The translations under genes were made by a program, and so were the position numbers. DNA of 64,000 bases from an uncultured Coriobacteriaceae bacterium (GTDB taxonomy: Bacteria; Actinomycetota; Coriobacteriia; Coriobacteriales; Coriobacteriaceae). This document shows, piece after piece, positions 1-6,926 of this stretch. The stretch covers positions 1 through 64,000 of the forward strand of contig CALULH010000011.1 in the NCBI GenBank assembly GCA_944321435.1, read 5' to 3'. The notes under the pieces were generated by a model. The model was given only the letters and a program-made list of their open reading frames with translations, made no database searches and was not told the origin of the DNA. Position 1 is the first letter of the stretch; every line of letters starts with the position of its first letter.

Positions 1-529
1 GTTGCAGCTCCGTACAGCGCGCATGCGGCGACCACCGAGAAGGCTCGGTTCTTGAAGCCACCCATGGCGGCGAGCAGCGCGCTGCCCGCGATCATGCCCA
101 CCGAGAACACGATCTCGGCAAGCGCCGCATCGCCTGTGGTACCGCCGAAATGCCCGATGCTCATGAGCGGAAACAGCGCCGAGATGGGCGAGAACACCAG
201 CGTGAACGCGAAGCCGCACCACAGCAGGGCAAAGAGGCCACGGTATTCGCGCAGCACGCGGTAGCCGGCGACGGTCTCCGCGGCAAGCGCGCGAGCAGCA
301 CCGCGATGCTCGCGAGAAGGGCGCCCGCCACATCGAGCGCGATCATGGCCGTGAGCCCCCACAGCGGGTAGATCACCGCCGCCACCGCGGTGCCCAGAAT
401 GTAGCCGCCCGACTGCACCGCCCGCGCCACGCCGGCGAGCTTCGTCAAATGTTCGGGCGGCGCCACAAGCGGCGTTAACGCCTGGAACGCGGGCGTGTGG
501 AACGCGTTGCCTATGGCGAGGATCATCAT
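1..529 (-). pseudogene. MFS transporter remnant, frameshifted and 5'-truncated
   Basis: Remains of a major facilitator superfamily transporter that runs off the left edge. On the minus strand, 529 to about 295 encodes the middle of an MFS protein (ILAIGNAFHTPAFQ, later SIAVLLAR). Near 290 the frame shifts by one and the homology resumes in another frame down to position 1, with helices such as FALLWCGFAFTLV, FSPISALFPLMS and RAFSVVAACALYG. The first three or four membrane helices are absent upstream of 529. A sequencing error could explain the frameshift but not the missing N-terminus, so a decayed drug-efflux-type gene is the likeliest reading. Confidence 0.7.
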
Positions 530-686
530 CCCCTGTGCGCCCGCCGCCGGCCCGCGGTGCACGCGACAGTCCCCTTCGGCACCGCCGCCGCGCCTCCGCC
601 CCGACGCCTCTACGGAGCGTAGGTAGCGCCCGCCCGCCGCTGTCGATACCCTGCTATTGTTGCAGATACCGACCGAAGGAGCGCCC

Positions 687-1283
687 GTGAGCACCTACAT
701 CACCGCCGATACCATCCGCCGCCTGCGCGAGAGCCGCGCCCTCACGCAGCGTGCGCTTGCCGAAGCCGTCGGCGTGACCGACAAAGCCGTAAGCAAATGG
801 GAAAGCGGGCGTGGCCTGCCGGACATATCGCTCGTCGAGCCGCTTGCCGCAGCGCTCGGCGTCTCGGTGGCGGAGCTCCTCACCGGCGACGTACGCGAGA
901 ACGCCAACCGTGCCGGCAACATGATGCGCTCCAAGTTCTACGTCTGCCCCATCTGCGGCAACGTGGTCCACTCCATGGGCGAGGGGTCGTTCACCTGCTG
1001 CGGTAGCCAGCTCCTTCCGCAGGAAGCCGAGGAGGCGGACAGCGCGCACGACATCGCCGTGACGTACACCGACGGCAGCTGGCACGTGGTTCTCGACCAC
1101 CCTATGACCAAGCAGCACTACATCAGCTTCATCGCCTACGTAACCTCGGGCGCAATGCACCTTATCAAGCTCTACCCCGAGCAGGCGTGCGAGGCGCGCA
1201 TTCCCGCAGCGGGCTCAGGCTACCTCTTTGCCCACTGCAACCAGCACGGCCTCTTCCGCGTGCGCACGCCGCGCCGGCGATAG
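687..1283 (+). CDS. XRE-family HTH fused to desulfoferrodoxin-like domain
   Basis: A 198-residue protein starting at GTG 687, chosen because GAAGGAG lies 7 bases upstream; an ATG 30 bases earlier has no ribosome site. Residues 6-60 form an XRE/Cro helix-turn-helix (LTQRALAEAVGVTDKAVSKW). A small Cys-rich segment follows (CPIC at 87-90, CC at 104-105), like the rubredoxin-like zinc/iron knuckle of desulfoferrodoxin. The C-terminal part then carries signatures of the superoxide-reductase fold: HPMTKQHYI (His138, His144) and HCNQHGLF (Cys184, His187). The N-terminal EKHxP-type loop of superoxide reductases is not evident, so metal or redox sensing is more likely than catalysis. Inferred role: a transcription regulator responding to iron or superoxide. 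It stands alone, with no obvious target beside it. Confidence 0.8.
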   Translation: MSTYITADTIRRLRESRALTQRALAEAVGVTDKAVSKWESGRGLPDISLVEPLAAALGVSVAELLTGDVRENANRAGNMMRSKFYVCPICGNVVHSMGEGSFTCCGSQLLPQEAEEADSAHDIAVTYTDGSWHVVLDHPMTKQHYISFIAYVTSGAMHLIKLYPEQACEARIPAAGSGYLFAHCNQHGLFRVRTPRRR

Positions 1284-1509
1284 CGCGCCGCGGCCCCGAC
1301 GCGCGGGTGCGACAACCCGGCGCCGCCGTCGCGTTTCGCGTTCGCCCCCAGCGCACGGCGCGGCGGCATGACGGCCTCTGACGCCGCCGGCGGGCGTATC
1401 GTGCGCAGCTCACCTGCCCCATGTCAGCGCTTGGTAAGGCTTGCCGCCTCCCGGCCGCCCGCGCTACCGCGGCAGGTACGCTGGGAGCATCACCGCTCAA
1501 GGAGGGGCC

Positions 1510-2046
1510 ATGAACGCGCTTGTCGTCTACTGCTCGCAAACGGGGTCCGCAAGGACCTACGCCGTCTGGCTTGCCGAAGACCTCGGCTGCGATGCGGTCA
1601 CGCTCGACCAGCTCGACGCAAAGGGGCCCGCGTGCGATCTCGTCGTGCTCTGCAGCTGGTTCCACGCCGCATCGATCAAGGGTGCCAAACGGTTCCGCGC
1701 CTACATGGGCGCGCACCCCAACCAGCGCTTTGCGGTAGTTGCCGTCGGCGCCAACCCCATGCCCTGCGCTGACTGGCCCGCCGCGGAAAAGGAAGAGGCG
1801 TTTCGGCACTCGTTTCCCGCGGACAGCTACCCCGACCTGCCGTGGTGCTACTGCCAAGGCGGCTTTCACTTTGAGAAGCTAAGCGCGATCGACAAGATCG
1901 CCATGCGCATCTACTTTGCCATGCTGCAAAAAGAGGTCGACAAGGGCAGCAAGCGCGACGCCGTTGCCCTGCGCATGATGCGCGAGGGCTTTGACGGCTG
2001 CAACCGCGCCTACCTGGAACCGCTCAAGGAGCAGCTCGGCATCTAG
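1510..2046 (+). CDS. Flavodoxin-domain protein
   Basis: A 178-residue protein starting at ATG 1510 behind CAAGGAGG. The N-terminus MNALVVYCSQTGSARTYA is the FMN phosphate-binding loop of the flavodoxin fold (strand, then S-x-T-G-x-x). The hydrophobic strand DLVVLCSWFHA follows at the position of the second flavin-contacting loop. Length and layout match the flavodoxin_5/HemG-like group (about 160-180 residues) rather than the short electron-carrier flavodoxins. The last 60 residues are helical and charged and lack a membrane anchor. It probably binds FMN and acts in a soluble redox reaction; the partner is unknown. It is a single gene between an XRE regulator and a convergent methyltransferase. 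Confidence 0.75.
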   Translation: MNALVVYCSQTGSARTYAVWLAEDLGCDAVTLDQLDAKGPACDLVVLCSWFHAASIKGAKRFRAYMGAHPNQRFAVVAVGANPMPCADWPAAEKEEAFRHSFPADSYPDLPWCYCQGGFHFEKLSAIDKIAMRIYFAMLQKEVDKGSKRDAVALRMMREGFDGCNRAYLEPLKEQLGI

Positions 2047-2105
2047 GCGACGCCCGCGCGCCGAGCCGGATGCCTGACGACCGTCCGATCGCTATTCTCG
2101 CACGT

Positions 2106-2801
2106 CTACTGCTCTTTGCGGGCCACAGCCAGGCAGGCGGTCAGACTCACGCGCCGCCAGCTCACGGCGCTGAACCACGTGCCCAGCAGGGCGCGCAGCT
2201 CGCGCTCGCCGTACATGCGCACGTCCCCCTCGTGGGAGCGGGGCATCCACGCGTTCATGAGGGCGCGGGCCGGTGCGGGCTGCCAGATATCCCCGATAAC
2301 CAGGGTGCCGCCGGCCGCGAGCACGCGCCACAGCTGGAACGCCGCCCGCTCGGGGTCGGGGTAATGATGGAAGGAATCGTTGCAGTAGGCCACGTCAAAG
2401 CAGGCGTCCGGAAACGGCAGGCGCTCCACATCGGCCAAGACCACGCGCGCCGTTCCGGCCAGCCGCTCCCGCGCCCTTGCCACCATGGCGGGCGATAAGT
2501 CCACGCCCGTGAGCGATCCGCCCGGCACCTCCGCGCTCACGCGCGCAGCCAACGCGCCGGTGCCGCAGCCCGCGTCCAAGATGCGCGGAGCGGGCGTGTC
2601 GGCCGCCGCGCGCGCAACCGCACGCGCCACCAGCGGGTACAGGCGCCGCGCGTGCGCCCCCTGCGCGCCCTCGTCGTAAGTGGCCGCCTGCGCGTCAAAG
2701 GCCGCGCGCGAGCGGTCGCGCAGCTCCTCCGCGCGCCCGGCGTGCCCCGCCCTTCCCCTGCTCGCCGTCTTGCGTGCGTCCGGCATGCTCTGCTCGTTCA
2801 T
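2106..2801 (-). CDS. Class I SAM-dependent methyltransferase
   Basis: A 231-residue protein. The start at 2801 is preferred because TTAGGAG precedes it; an in-frame ATG 15 bases upstream lies inside that ribosome site. Motif I (ILDAGCGTGALAARV) and motif II (LTGVDLSPAMVARARERL) form the SAM pocket. An acidic VLADVERLPFPDACFD loop and NDSFHHYPDPE are typical of Methyltransf_11/25 proteins of the UbiE type. The substrate cannot be told. The gene lies downstream of tetR on the same strand but behind a terminator. It has its own copy of the tetR operator 14 bases before the start, so it is very likely the target of that repressor, perhaps with an inducing small molecule that it modifies. Confidence 0.85.
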   Translation of the reverse strand: MNEQSMPDARKTASRGRAGHAGRAEELRDRSRAAFDAQAATYDEGAQGAHARRLYPLVARAVARAAADTPAPRILDAGCGTGALAARVSAEVPGGSLTGVDLSPAMVARARERLAGTARVVLADVERLPFPDACFDVAYCNDSFHHYPDPERAAFQLWRVLAAGGTLVIGDIWQPAPARALMNAWMPRSHEGDVRMYGERELRALLGTWFSAVSWRRVSLTACLAVARKEQ

Positions 2802-2814
2802 AGCGTCTCCTAAC

Positions 2815-2832
2815 ATTGATCATTGTTCAATA
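2815..2832 (-). promoter_or_regulatory. TetR operator upstream of the methyltransferase gene
   Basis: On the minus strand this reads TATTGAACAATGATCAAT. It differs at two positions from the site at 3566-3583 in front of tetR (TGTTGAACAATGGTCAAT). It lies 14-31 bases before the methyltransferase start, just after a TAAATATT stretch that could be the -10 region, so bound repressor would block transcription. Confidence 0.7.
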
Positions 2833-2842
2833 TTTACCTGCG

Positions 2843-2868
2843 AGAAAAGCCCCGGATGAACCGGGGCT
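2843..2868 (-). terminator. Rho-independent terminator after tetR
   Basis: An 8-bp perfect stem AGCCCCGG/CCGGGGCT (2848-2855 and 2861-2868) with a 5-base loop. On the minus strand it is followed by TTTTC. It lies between the tetR stop and the methyltransferase operator, separating the two genes into different transcripts. Confidence 0.75.
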
Positions 2869-2940
2869 GAATCCCCTTGCCGCACCGTGGTACGCGACAC
2901 GCCCGCGCACCACGCCTCCAACCGCCGAGGACAGGGCCTC

Positions 2941-3528
2941 CTACGCCTCCCCCGACGCGCGGAACGCCGCAACCAGCGCGCCGAGATACCGCCGCAGCGC
3001 CGCGAGCGCCGCCGCATCGGGCATGCCCGGCCCGGACGCCAGGCCCACGCAGCCATAGACCATAATGGCCGCAAGCTCGCCCGCGTCCGCAGGCGCCGCC
3101 CCGCGCGCTGCGGCATCGGCCTCCAAAGCCGTGCGCACGTGCGGGAGCACCGCCTCACACATGCCGAGCGAGAGCCGGTCGTGCAAGGCGCCGTTGCCGG
3201 GAGCATGGAAGAACTCCCCGTAAGGGAATGCCCCGTGGTCCACCCCCGCCTCAAGCGCGCGGTCGAGCTTCTCGTCCAGGGTAAGGTCCTTGTCGTCCAG
3301 CACCGCGCACAGGAACTCTGCGCACTGGCGCGAGTACTCCGCGATAGCCGCGTTGAACAGGTTCTGCTTGGAATCAAAGTAATGGTAGGCAAGGCCCGGG
3401 GCAACGCCGGCCGCACGCGCGATAGCGCGCACCGACACGTTGTCGTACCCCTCCTCGGCAAAGAGGCGCATGGCGGTTGCCAGCAGCTCGCGCCGGCGCT
3501 CCTCGGGGTCTTTTACGGTACGGGACAT
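2941..3528 (-). CDS. TetR-family transcriptional regulator
   Basis: A 195-residue repressor. The start at 3528 follows AGGAGGTGGGG; an upstream in-frame ATG lies inside the operator and is unlikely. Residues 8-55 are the TetR HTH (ELLATAMRLFAEEGYDNVSV, then AGVAPGLAYHYFDSKQNLF). The remainder is the ligand-binding, dimerising helical domain, which has no assigned ligand. Its own promoter region holds an 18-bp site at 3566-3583 overlapping a TTGACC -35 element. The same site occurs before the downstream methyltransferase. This predicts negative autoregulation plus control of one enzyme gene. Confidence 0.88.
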   Translation of the reverse strand: MSRTVKDPEERRRELLATAMRLFAEEGYDNVSVRAIARAAGVAPGLAYHYFDSKQNLFNAAIAEYSRQCAEFLCAVLDDKDLTLDEKLDRALEAGVDHGAFPYGEFFHAPGNGALHDRLSLGMCEAVLPHVRTALEADAAARGAAPADAGELAAIMVYGCVGLASGPGMPDAAALAALRRYLGALVAAFRASGEA

Positions 3529-3565
3529 AGCACCCCACCTCCTGACATCCGGAAGCGTAGCGCAT

Positions 3566-3583
3566 TGTTGAACAATGGTCAAT
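3566..3583 (+). promoter_or_regulatory. TetR operator upstream of tetR
   Basis: TGTTGAACAATGGTCAAT, containing most of the perfect 7-1-7 palindrome CATTGTTGAACAATG at 3563-3577. On the minus strand it overlaps TTGACC, a likely -35 element of tetR, 38-55 bases before the start codon. It is the second copy of the site at 2815-2832. Confidence 0.7.
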
Positions 3584-3691
3584 ACAAAACTAAGGCCCTT
3601 GCCTTGACGCCGTTTTCGGCCGGCACATGCACCGCGATCCGCCAGATACCCGATGACGTGCGCGACGTGCGCAGGCGCCCTGTCACCCTAG

Positions 3692-3750
3692 TAAGTTAAC
3701 TTATGGTTACTTTCTACGTAAATCGGCGTATACTTCTGCAATAAGTTAAC
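3692..3750 (+). promoter_or_regulatory. gpmA promoter flanked by two TAAGTTAAC boxes
   Basis: TAAGTTAACTTA at 3692-3703 is a perfect 12-bp palindrome, and TAAGTTAAC recurs at 3742-3750. Between them lies a plausible -10 hexamer TATACT at 3729-3734. The two boxes therefore bracket the likely transcription start 28 bases before the gpmA ribosome site. A regulator binding both boxes could loop out or occlude the promoter; none is identified. Confidence 0.45.
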
Positions 3751-3777
3751 CAAGGCTATCTTTTAGGAGGTACCGCT

Positions 3778-4533
3778 ATGTCAGACACCATGCAGCTCGT
3801 GCTCATCCGCCACGGTGAGAGCGAGTGGAACAAACTCAACCTCTTCACCGGCTGGACCGACGTGGACCTTTCGGACACCGGACGTCAGGAGGCGGCCGCA
3901 GGCGGGAAGGCGCTCCGCCAGGAGGGCTTCGACTTTGACCTGTGCTTCACCAGCTACCTCAAGCGCGCCATCCACACGCTTGACATCGTGCTCGACGAGC
4001 TGGACCGCACCTGGCTGCCCGTTGTGAAGAGCTGGAAGCTCAACGAACGGCACTACGGCGCCCTGCAGGGCATGAACAAAGCGGAGACCGCGGCTAAGTA
4101 CGGCGACGAGCAGGTCAAGATCTGGCGCCGCAGCTTCGACGTGGTGCCGCCGGCACTTGAACCCGGCGACGAGCGCGACCCGCGCACCCACGCCATGTAC
4201 CGCAACGTCCCCGCCACCGAGCTGCCGCTCACCGAATGCCTGGCCAGCACCATTGACCGCGCGTGGCCGTACTTTCAGCAGGCCGTCGATCCGGAGATGC
4301 GCGCCGGCAAGCGCGTGCTCATAGCCGCGCACGGCAACAGCCTCCGCGCGCTGGTCATGCAGTTCGAGCACCTCACGCCCGCCGAGATCCTGGAGGTCAA
4401 CATCCCCACGGGTGTTCCGCTGGTCTACACCTTCGACACCGACTTCAACGTGTTGGAGAAGCGCTACATCGGAGACCCGGAAACCATCGCTGCCAAGATC
4501 GACGCCGTGGCCAACCAAGGCAAAGCCAAGTAG
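3778..4533 (+). CDS. gpmA: 2,3-bisphosphoglycerate-dependent phosphoglycerate mutase
   Basis: A 251-residue glycolytic enzyme that interconverts 3- and 2-phosphoglycerate through a phosphohistidine. [10 protein letters not shown] at 9-18 carries the catalytic His12. [12 protein letters not shown] and [14 protein letters not shown] are the family substrate-binding blocks, and [11 protein letters not shown] holds the second catalytic His. Length agrees with cofactor-dependent mutases (about 228-250). The start follows TTTTAGGAGG by 7 bases. It is monocistronic, with a promoter region unlike its surroundings (AT-rich, paired TAAGTTAAC boxes) and a 30-bp spaced CTTCTCGCCC array downstream. Confidence 0.97.
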   Translation: MSDTMQLVLIRHGESEWNKLNLFTGWTDVDLSDTGRQEAAAGGKALRQEGFDFDLCFTSYLKRAIHTLDIVLDELDRTWLPVVKSWKLNERHYGALQGMNKAETAAKYGDEQVKIWRRSFDVVPPALEPGDERDPRTHAMYRNVPATELPLTECLASTIDRAWPYFQQAVDPEMRAGKRVLIAAHGNSLRALVMQFEHLTPAEILEVNIPTGVPLVYTFDTDFNVLEKRYIGDPETIAAKIDAVANQGKAK

Positions 4534-4655
4534 GGCGAGAAGAACAGAGCTGGGGGCGCCCCGCCCGCGGCACACACACTTACGCGCTTCTCGCCCTGTA
4601 GCCCGCATGCCCGCGCTTCTCGCCCGCAGCCCGTCCGCGCCGGCGCTTCTCGCCC
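4533..4655. repeat. Short array of GGGCGAGAAG/CTTCTCGCCC boxes
   Basis: One box GGGCGAGAAG at 4533-4542 faces three inverted copies CTTCTCGCCC at 4587-4596, 4616-4625 and 4646-4655, spaced 29 and 30 bp. The period and inverted layout match the second box of the 30-bp arrays at 5.7 and 21.6 kb, but the CGTATGA partner box is missing. It fills the gap between gpmA and the PARG-like gene. It looks like a reduced or ancestral member of that family. Confidence 0.8.
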
Positions 4656-4753
4656 CGCCGGCGGAAAAGCGCCGCTTCCGCCGTGCGTCAAACTACTCCG
4701 AACGGGTATCGTAAGGGAAGCGAAACGTAGCGAATCCCGACGGAAGGACACCC

Positions 4754-5680
4754 ATGGCAGAGAGAACCGACCGACGCCAGAACCCGCGTCGCGACGCACG
4801 CAGGGCGGCAGCCGAGAAGCACACCGCGGAGGTGGCGGAGCGTCTCGGCAAGGAAATCGAGCGCGCAAAGGCCGGCATGAGGCGCTTTGAGGGCGCGCCG
4901 GCAGCAGAGGTCGCCGAGCCGTGCGTGCCGCAGGTGAGCGTGGTGGCGCAGGACAGCGTAGGCGCCATCCTCGACAACGGCCGCGGCTACGCACAGTTCT
5001 GCGACCTGGCGGTTCTCGACTTCGCCTCGTTTGTGAACCCGGGCGGCGGCTACATTCGCGGCGGCATGGCGCAAGAGGAGGCCCTCTGCACCGAGTCGTT
5101 CCTGTACAACGTGCTGGACACCGCGCGCGATTGGTACGGCGAGAACCGCCGCCGCAACATCAACTGCGAGCTTTACCGCGACCGCGCGCTTGCGGTGCCC
5201 GCCGTGCGCTTTGAGCGCGGGCGCATGCACGCCTATGCCGACGTGGTGGTGGCCGCCGCTCCCAACGCAAAGCGCGCCCAGGCCGATTACCACGTAAAGG
5301 ACGATGTGCTGGACGAGGCCATGCGCGGGCGCATTCGTTTTGCCCTGGGCGTCATCGACGCGTTGGGCCGCGAGAAGGCCGTGCTGGGCGCATACGGATG
5401 CGGCGTCTTTGGCTGGGATGCCGAGAAAGTGGCCGAGATGTTCCGCGAGGAGCTTGCCGGCGGCACCCATGGCATCAAGCAGGTGATCTTCGCCGTTCCC
5501 GAGATGCGCTACGACGACAACCTCGCCAAGTTCCAGCATGCGTTCTCGGCTTTCCCCGAGAAGCCGACGACCACGTACGCTCAGGTAGCCGCCGAGCGCC
5601 GCGCACAAGCCGAGCAGGCCGCGCAGGCCAAGGCCGCCGAGGAGGCCGAGGAAGAGGACGACTGGCGCCAGTACCTATAA
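4754..5680 (+). CDS. TIGR02452-type PARG-like macrodomain protein
   Basis: A 308-residue protein starting at ATG 4754 after GAAGGA. The core FASFVNPGGGYIRGG followed by MAQEEALCTES is the signature of microbial poly(ADP-ribose) glycohydrolase-type macrodomains: the GGG loop and the QEE catalytic glutamates. LGAYGCGVFGWD near residue 220 is the second macrodomain loop. The first 65 residues are charged and helical, and the last 35 are Ala/Glu-rich and probably disordered. Expected activity is removal of ADP-ribose from proteins or nucleic acids in the cytoplasm. No ADP-ribosyltransferase, sirtuin or toxin partner is adjacent. The gene is flanked by repeat arrays on both sides. Confidence 0.85.
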   Translation: MAERTDRRQNPRRDARRAAAEKHTAEVAERLGKEIERAKAGMRRFEGAPAAEVAEPCVPQVSVVAQDSVGAILDNGRGYAQFCDLAVLDFASFVNPGGGYIRGGMAQEEALCTESFLYNVLDTARDWYGENRRRNINCELYRDRALAVPAVRFERGRMHAYADVVVAAAPNAKRAQADYHVKDDVLDEAMRGRIRFALGVIDALGREKAVLGAYGCGVFGWDAEKVAEMFREELAGGTHGIKQVIFAVPEMRYDDNLAKFQHAFSAFPEKPTTTYAQVAAERRAQAEQAAQAKAAEEAEEEDDWRQYL

Positions 5681-5681
5681 T

Positions 5682-5990
5682 GGCGCGAAAAGCGCATTGA
5701 TACGACCCGAGTGCGCGAAAGGCGCAATCGTACGAACCCGGTTTTTGCGCCGAGGCCACGGTCCGGCGCGCATAACGTTGAAACGCCGGGTAAAAGAGCC
5801 GCCTCGATGGGCTCAAGACCAGGTGCGCGCAGGCGAAGGCTCGTATCGATGCGTTTCTCGCCCAAAACGGGAGGCGTCCTTTCGTATCAGTGCGTTTCTC
5901 GCCCACGCCGGTCGTATCAATGCCCGTTTCGCGCACGACGGTCGGATCAATGCCCGTTTCGCGCACGCCCCTCATACCAATACGCGTTTT
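5682..5990. repeat. 30-bp inverted repeat array (family 2, copy 1)
   Basis: Left arm: boxes GGCGCGAAA 5682, TTGATACGA 5697, TGCGCGAAA 5712 and ATCGTACGA 5727 (30 bp between like boxes). The core begins with a reversed box, TTTTTGCGCC, at 5742. Right arm: TCGTATCGA 5841, TCGTATCAG 5882, TCGTATCAA 5912, TCGGATCAA 5942 and TCATACCAA 5972, each followed by TTTCTCGCCCA or TTTCGCGCA. Spacing is 30 bp except one 41-bp step. The outer right units (TTTCGCGCA, TCGTATCAA) mirror the left units (TGCGCGAAA, TTGATACGA). It fills the 423-bp gap between two plus-strand genes; 5991-6103 shows nothing else. Confidence 0.9.
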
Positions 5991-6103
5991 GCGCAGGCCC
6001 GCCGCGCACCCCATCCACGCGCACCCGAGATTGGATCCCTGGAAACGTCGATCCCAAGCGTTCCGATCAACCTATCCGCATGCATCTGGAATTGGAGCCC
6101 CTT

Positions 6104-6655
6104 ATGAACCGCCGCATCTACCTGCAAACCGAGCGCATCGGTTTCTCATCTTGGACCGCAGCCGACACCGCGCTGGCGCAGGAGCTTTTAGCCGAGAAGG
6201 ACATTGCCGCCGCGCTCGGCGCGCAGGCGCCGGGCAATGAGGACGCCGCTCCGGACGCCGACGCATGGCTCAACGGCGAGCTTGCCTACGGTGACGCCCA
6301 CGGCGTGCAGCTCTGGCCGATCTTCGCGCTAGAGTCCGGCTCGTTCCTGGGAGCATGCGGCCTGCACCTGGACCGCAACGGAGACTACGAGCTGACTTTC
6401 GCCGTGCTGCCGCAATGGCGCGGGCAAGGCTACGCCGCCGAGGCAATGGACGCGGTTATCCGCTACGCCTTCTTTGAGCTTAAGGCGCCGCGGGTCTTTG
6501 CCGCGCACCACCCGCACAACTCCGCCGCGCAAAAACTCATGCAGGAGCTGGGCTTTCTCGTGATCGGCGAGGAGCCGCATGGCGTGCTGCCCTGGCCCAC
6601 CTACGTGGTGAGCTCTCCCACCGCCCCCGCCGACGCCCCCGGCATGACGCGGTAG
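6104..6655 (+). CDS. GNAT-family N-acetyltransferase
   Basis: A 183-residue protein of the Acetyltransf_3 (RimJ/RimL-like) type. The start at ATG 6104 follows TTGGAG; the longer open frame upstream is only the repeat array. MNRRIYLQTERIGFSSWTAAD is the usual N-terminal strand and helix. LTFAVLPQWRGQGYAAEAMD (residues about 100-120) is the acetyl-CoA pyrophosphate loop (Q/R-x-x-G-x-G/A). HHPHNSAAQKLMQELGF is the classic C-terminal Asn-x-x-Ser helix. The substrate is unknown; cytoplasmic transfer of an acetyl group to a protein N-terminus, amino acid or antibiotic is possible. It is convergent with the AlkX-like gene, with array A between them. Confidence 0.85.
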   Translation: MNRRIYLQTERIGFSSWTAADTALAQELLAEKDIAAALGAQAPGNEDAAPDADAWLNGELAYGDAHGVQLWPIFALESGSFLGACGLHLDRNGDYELTFAVLPQWRGQGYAAEAMDAVIRYAFFELKAPRVFAAHHPHNSAAQKLMQELGFLVIGEEPHGVLPWPTYVVSSPTAPADAPGMTR

Positions 6656-6671
6656 CGGGCCCAGCACTCCC

Positions 6672-6867
6672 GTTAGGAGCGCCGCTTCTCCCGTTTGGCG
6701 TGGCGTCCTTCCCGTTAGGTGTGGTGCTCCTCCTGTTTGGTGTGGCGCTTTTCCTGTTTGGTGTGGCCGACAAACACCGTGGGCGAGAAGAACCTGGGCA
6801 AACGCACGCGGCGAGCACACCAAACCGTAAGCGGGGCACACCAGACCGTAAAAAGGCGCACCCCATA
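6672..6867. repeat. 21-bp inverted repeat array A (family 1)
   Basis: Left arm boxes GTTTGGTGTGG, with variants, start at 6672 (degenerate), 6693, 6714, 6735 and 6756, all exactly 21 bp apart. A 48-bp core occupies 6767-6814. Right arm boxes, the reverse complement (GCACACCAAAC and variants), start at 6815, 6836 and 6857 (degenerate), again 21 bp apart. The core contains GGGCGAGAAG (6781-6790) and CCTGGG at core positions 27-32. The 10-bp spacers of the left arm are pyrimidine-rich. The array sits between two convergent genes. Confidence 0.95.
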
Positions 6868-6926
6868 ACGCGGCAAGCATGCCAGAAGCACGCCGGCCGC
6901 GCATAGCTGCAAGCGCGCTTGTCCGG

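Noticed and set aside
5711-6655. N-terminally extended GNAT protein including the array
   Set aside because: The first 131 codons are the repeat array read through; family N-terminus and ribosome site support the start at 6104.
6672-6867. CRISPR array
   Set aside because: Boxes of 11 bp with 10-bp spacers that are similar to each other, inverted second half, and no cas genes. The geometry does not fit CRISPR.
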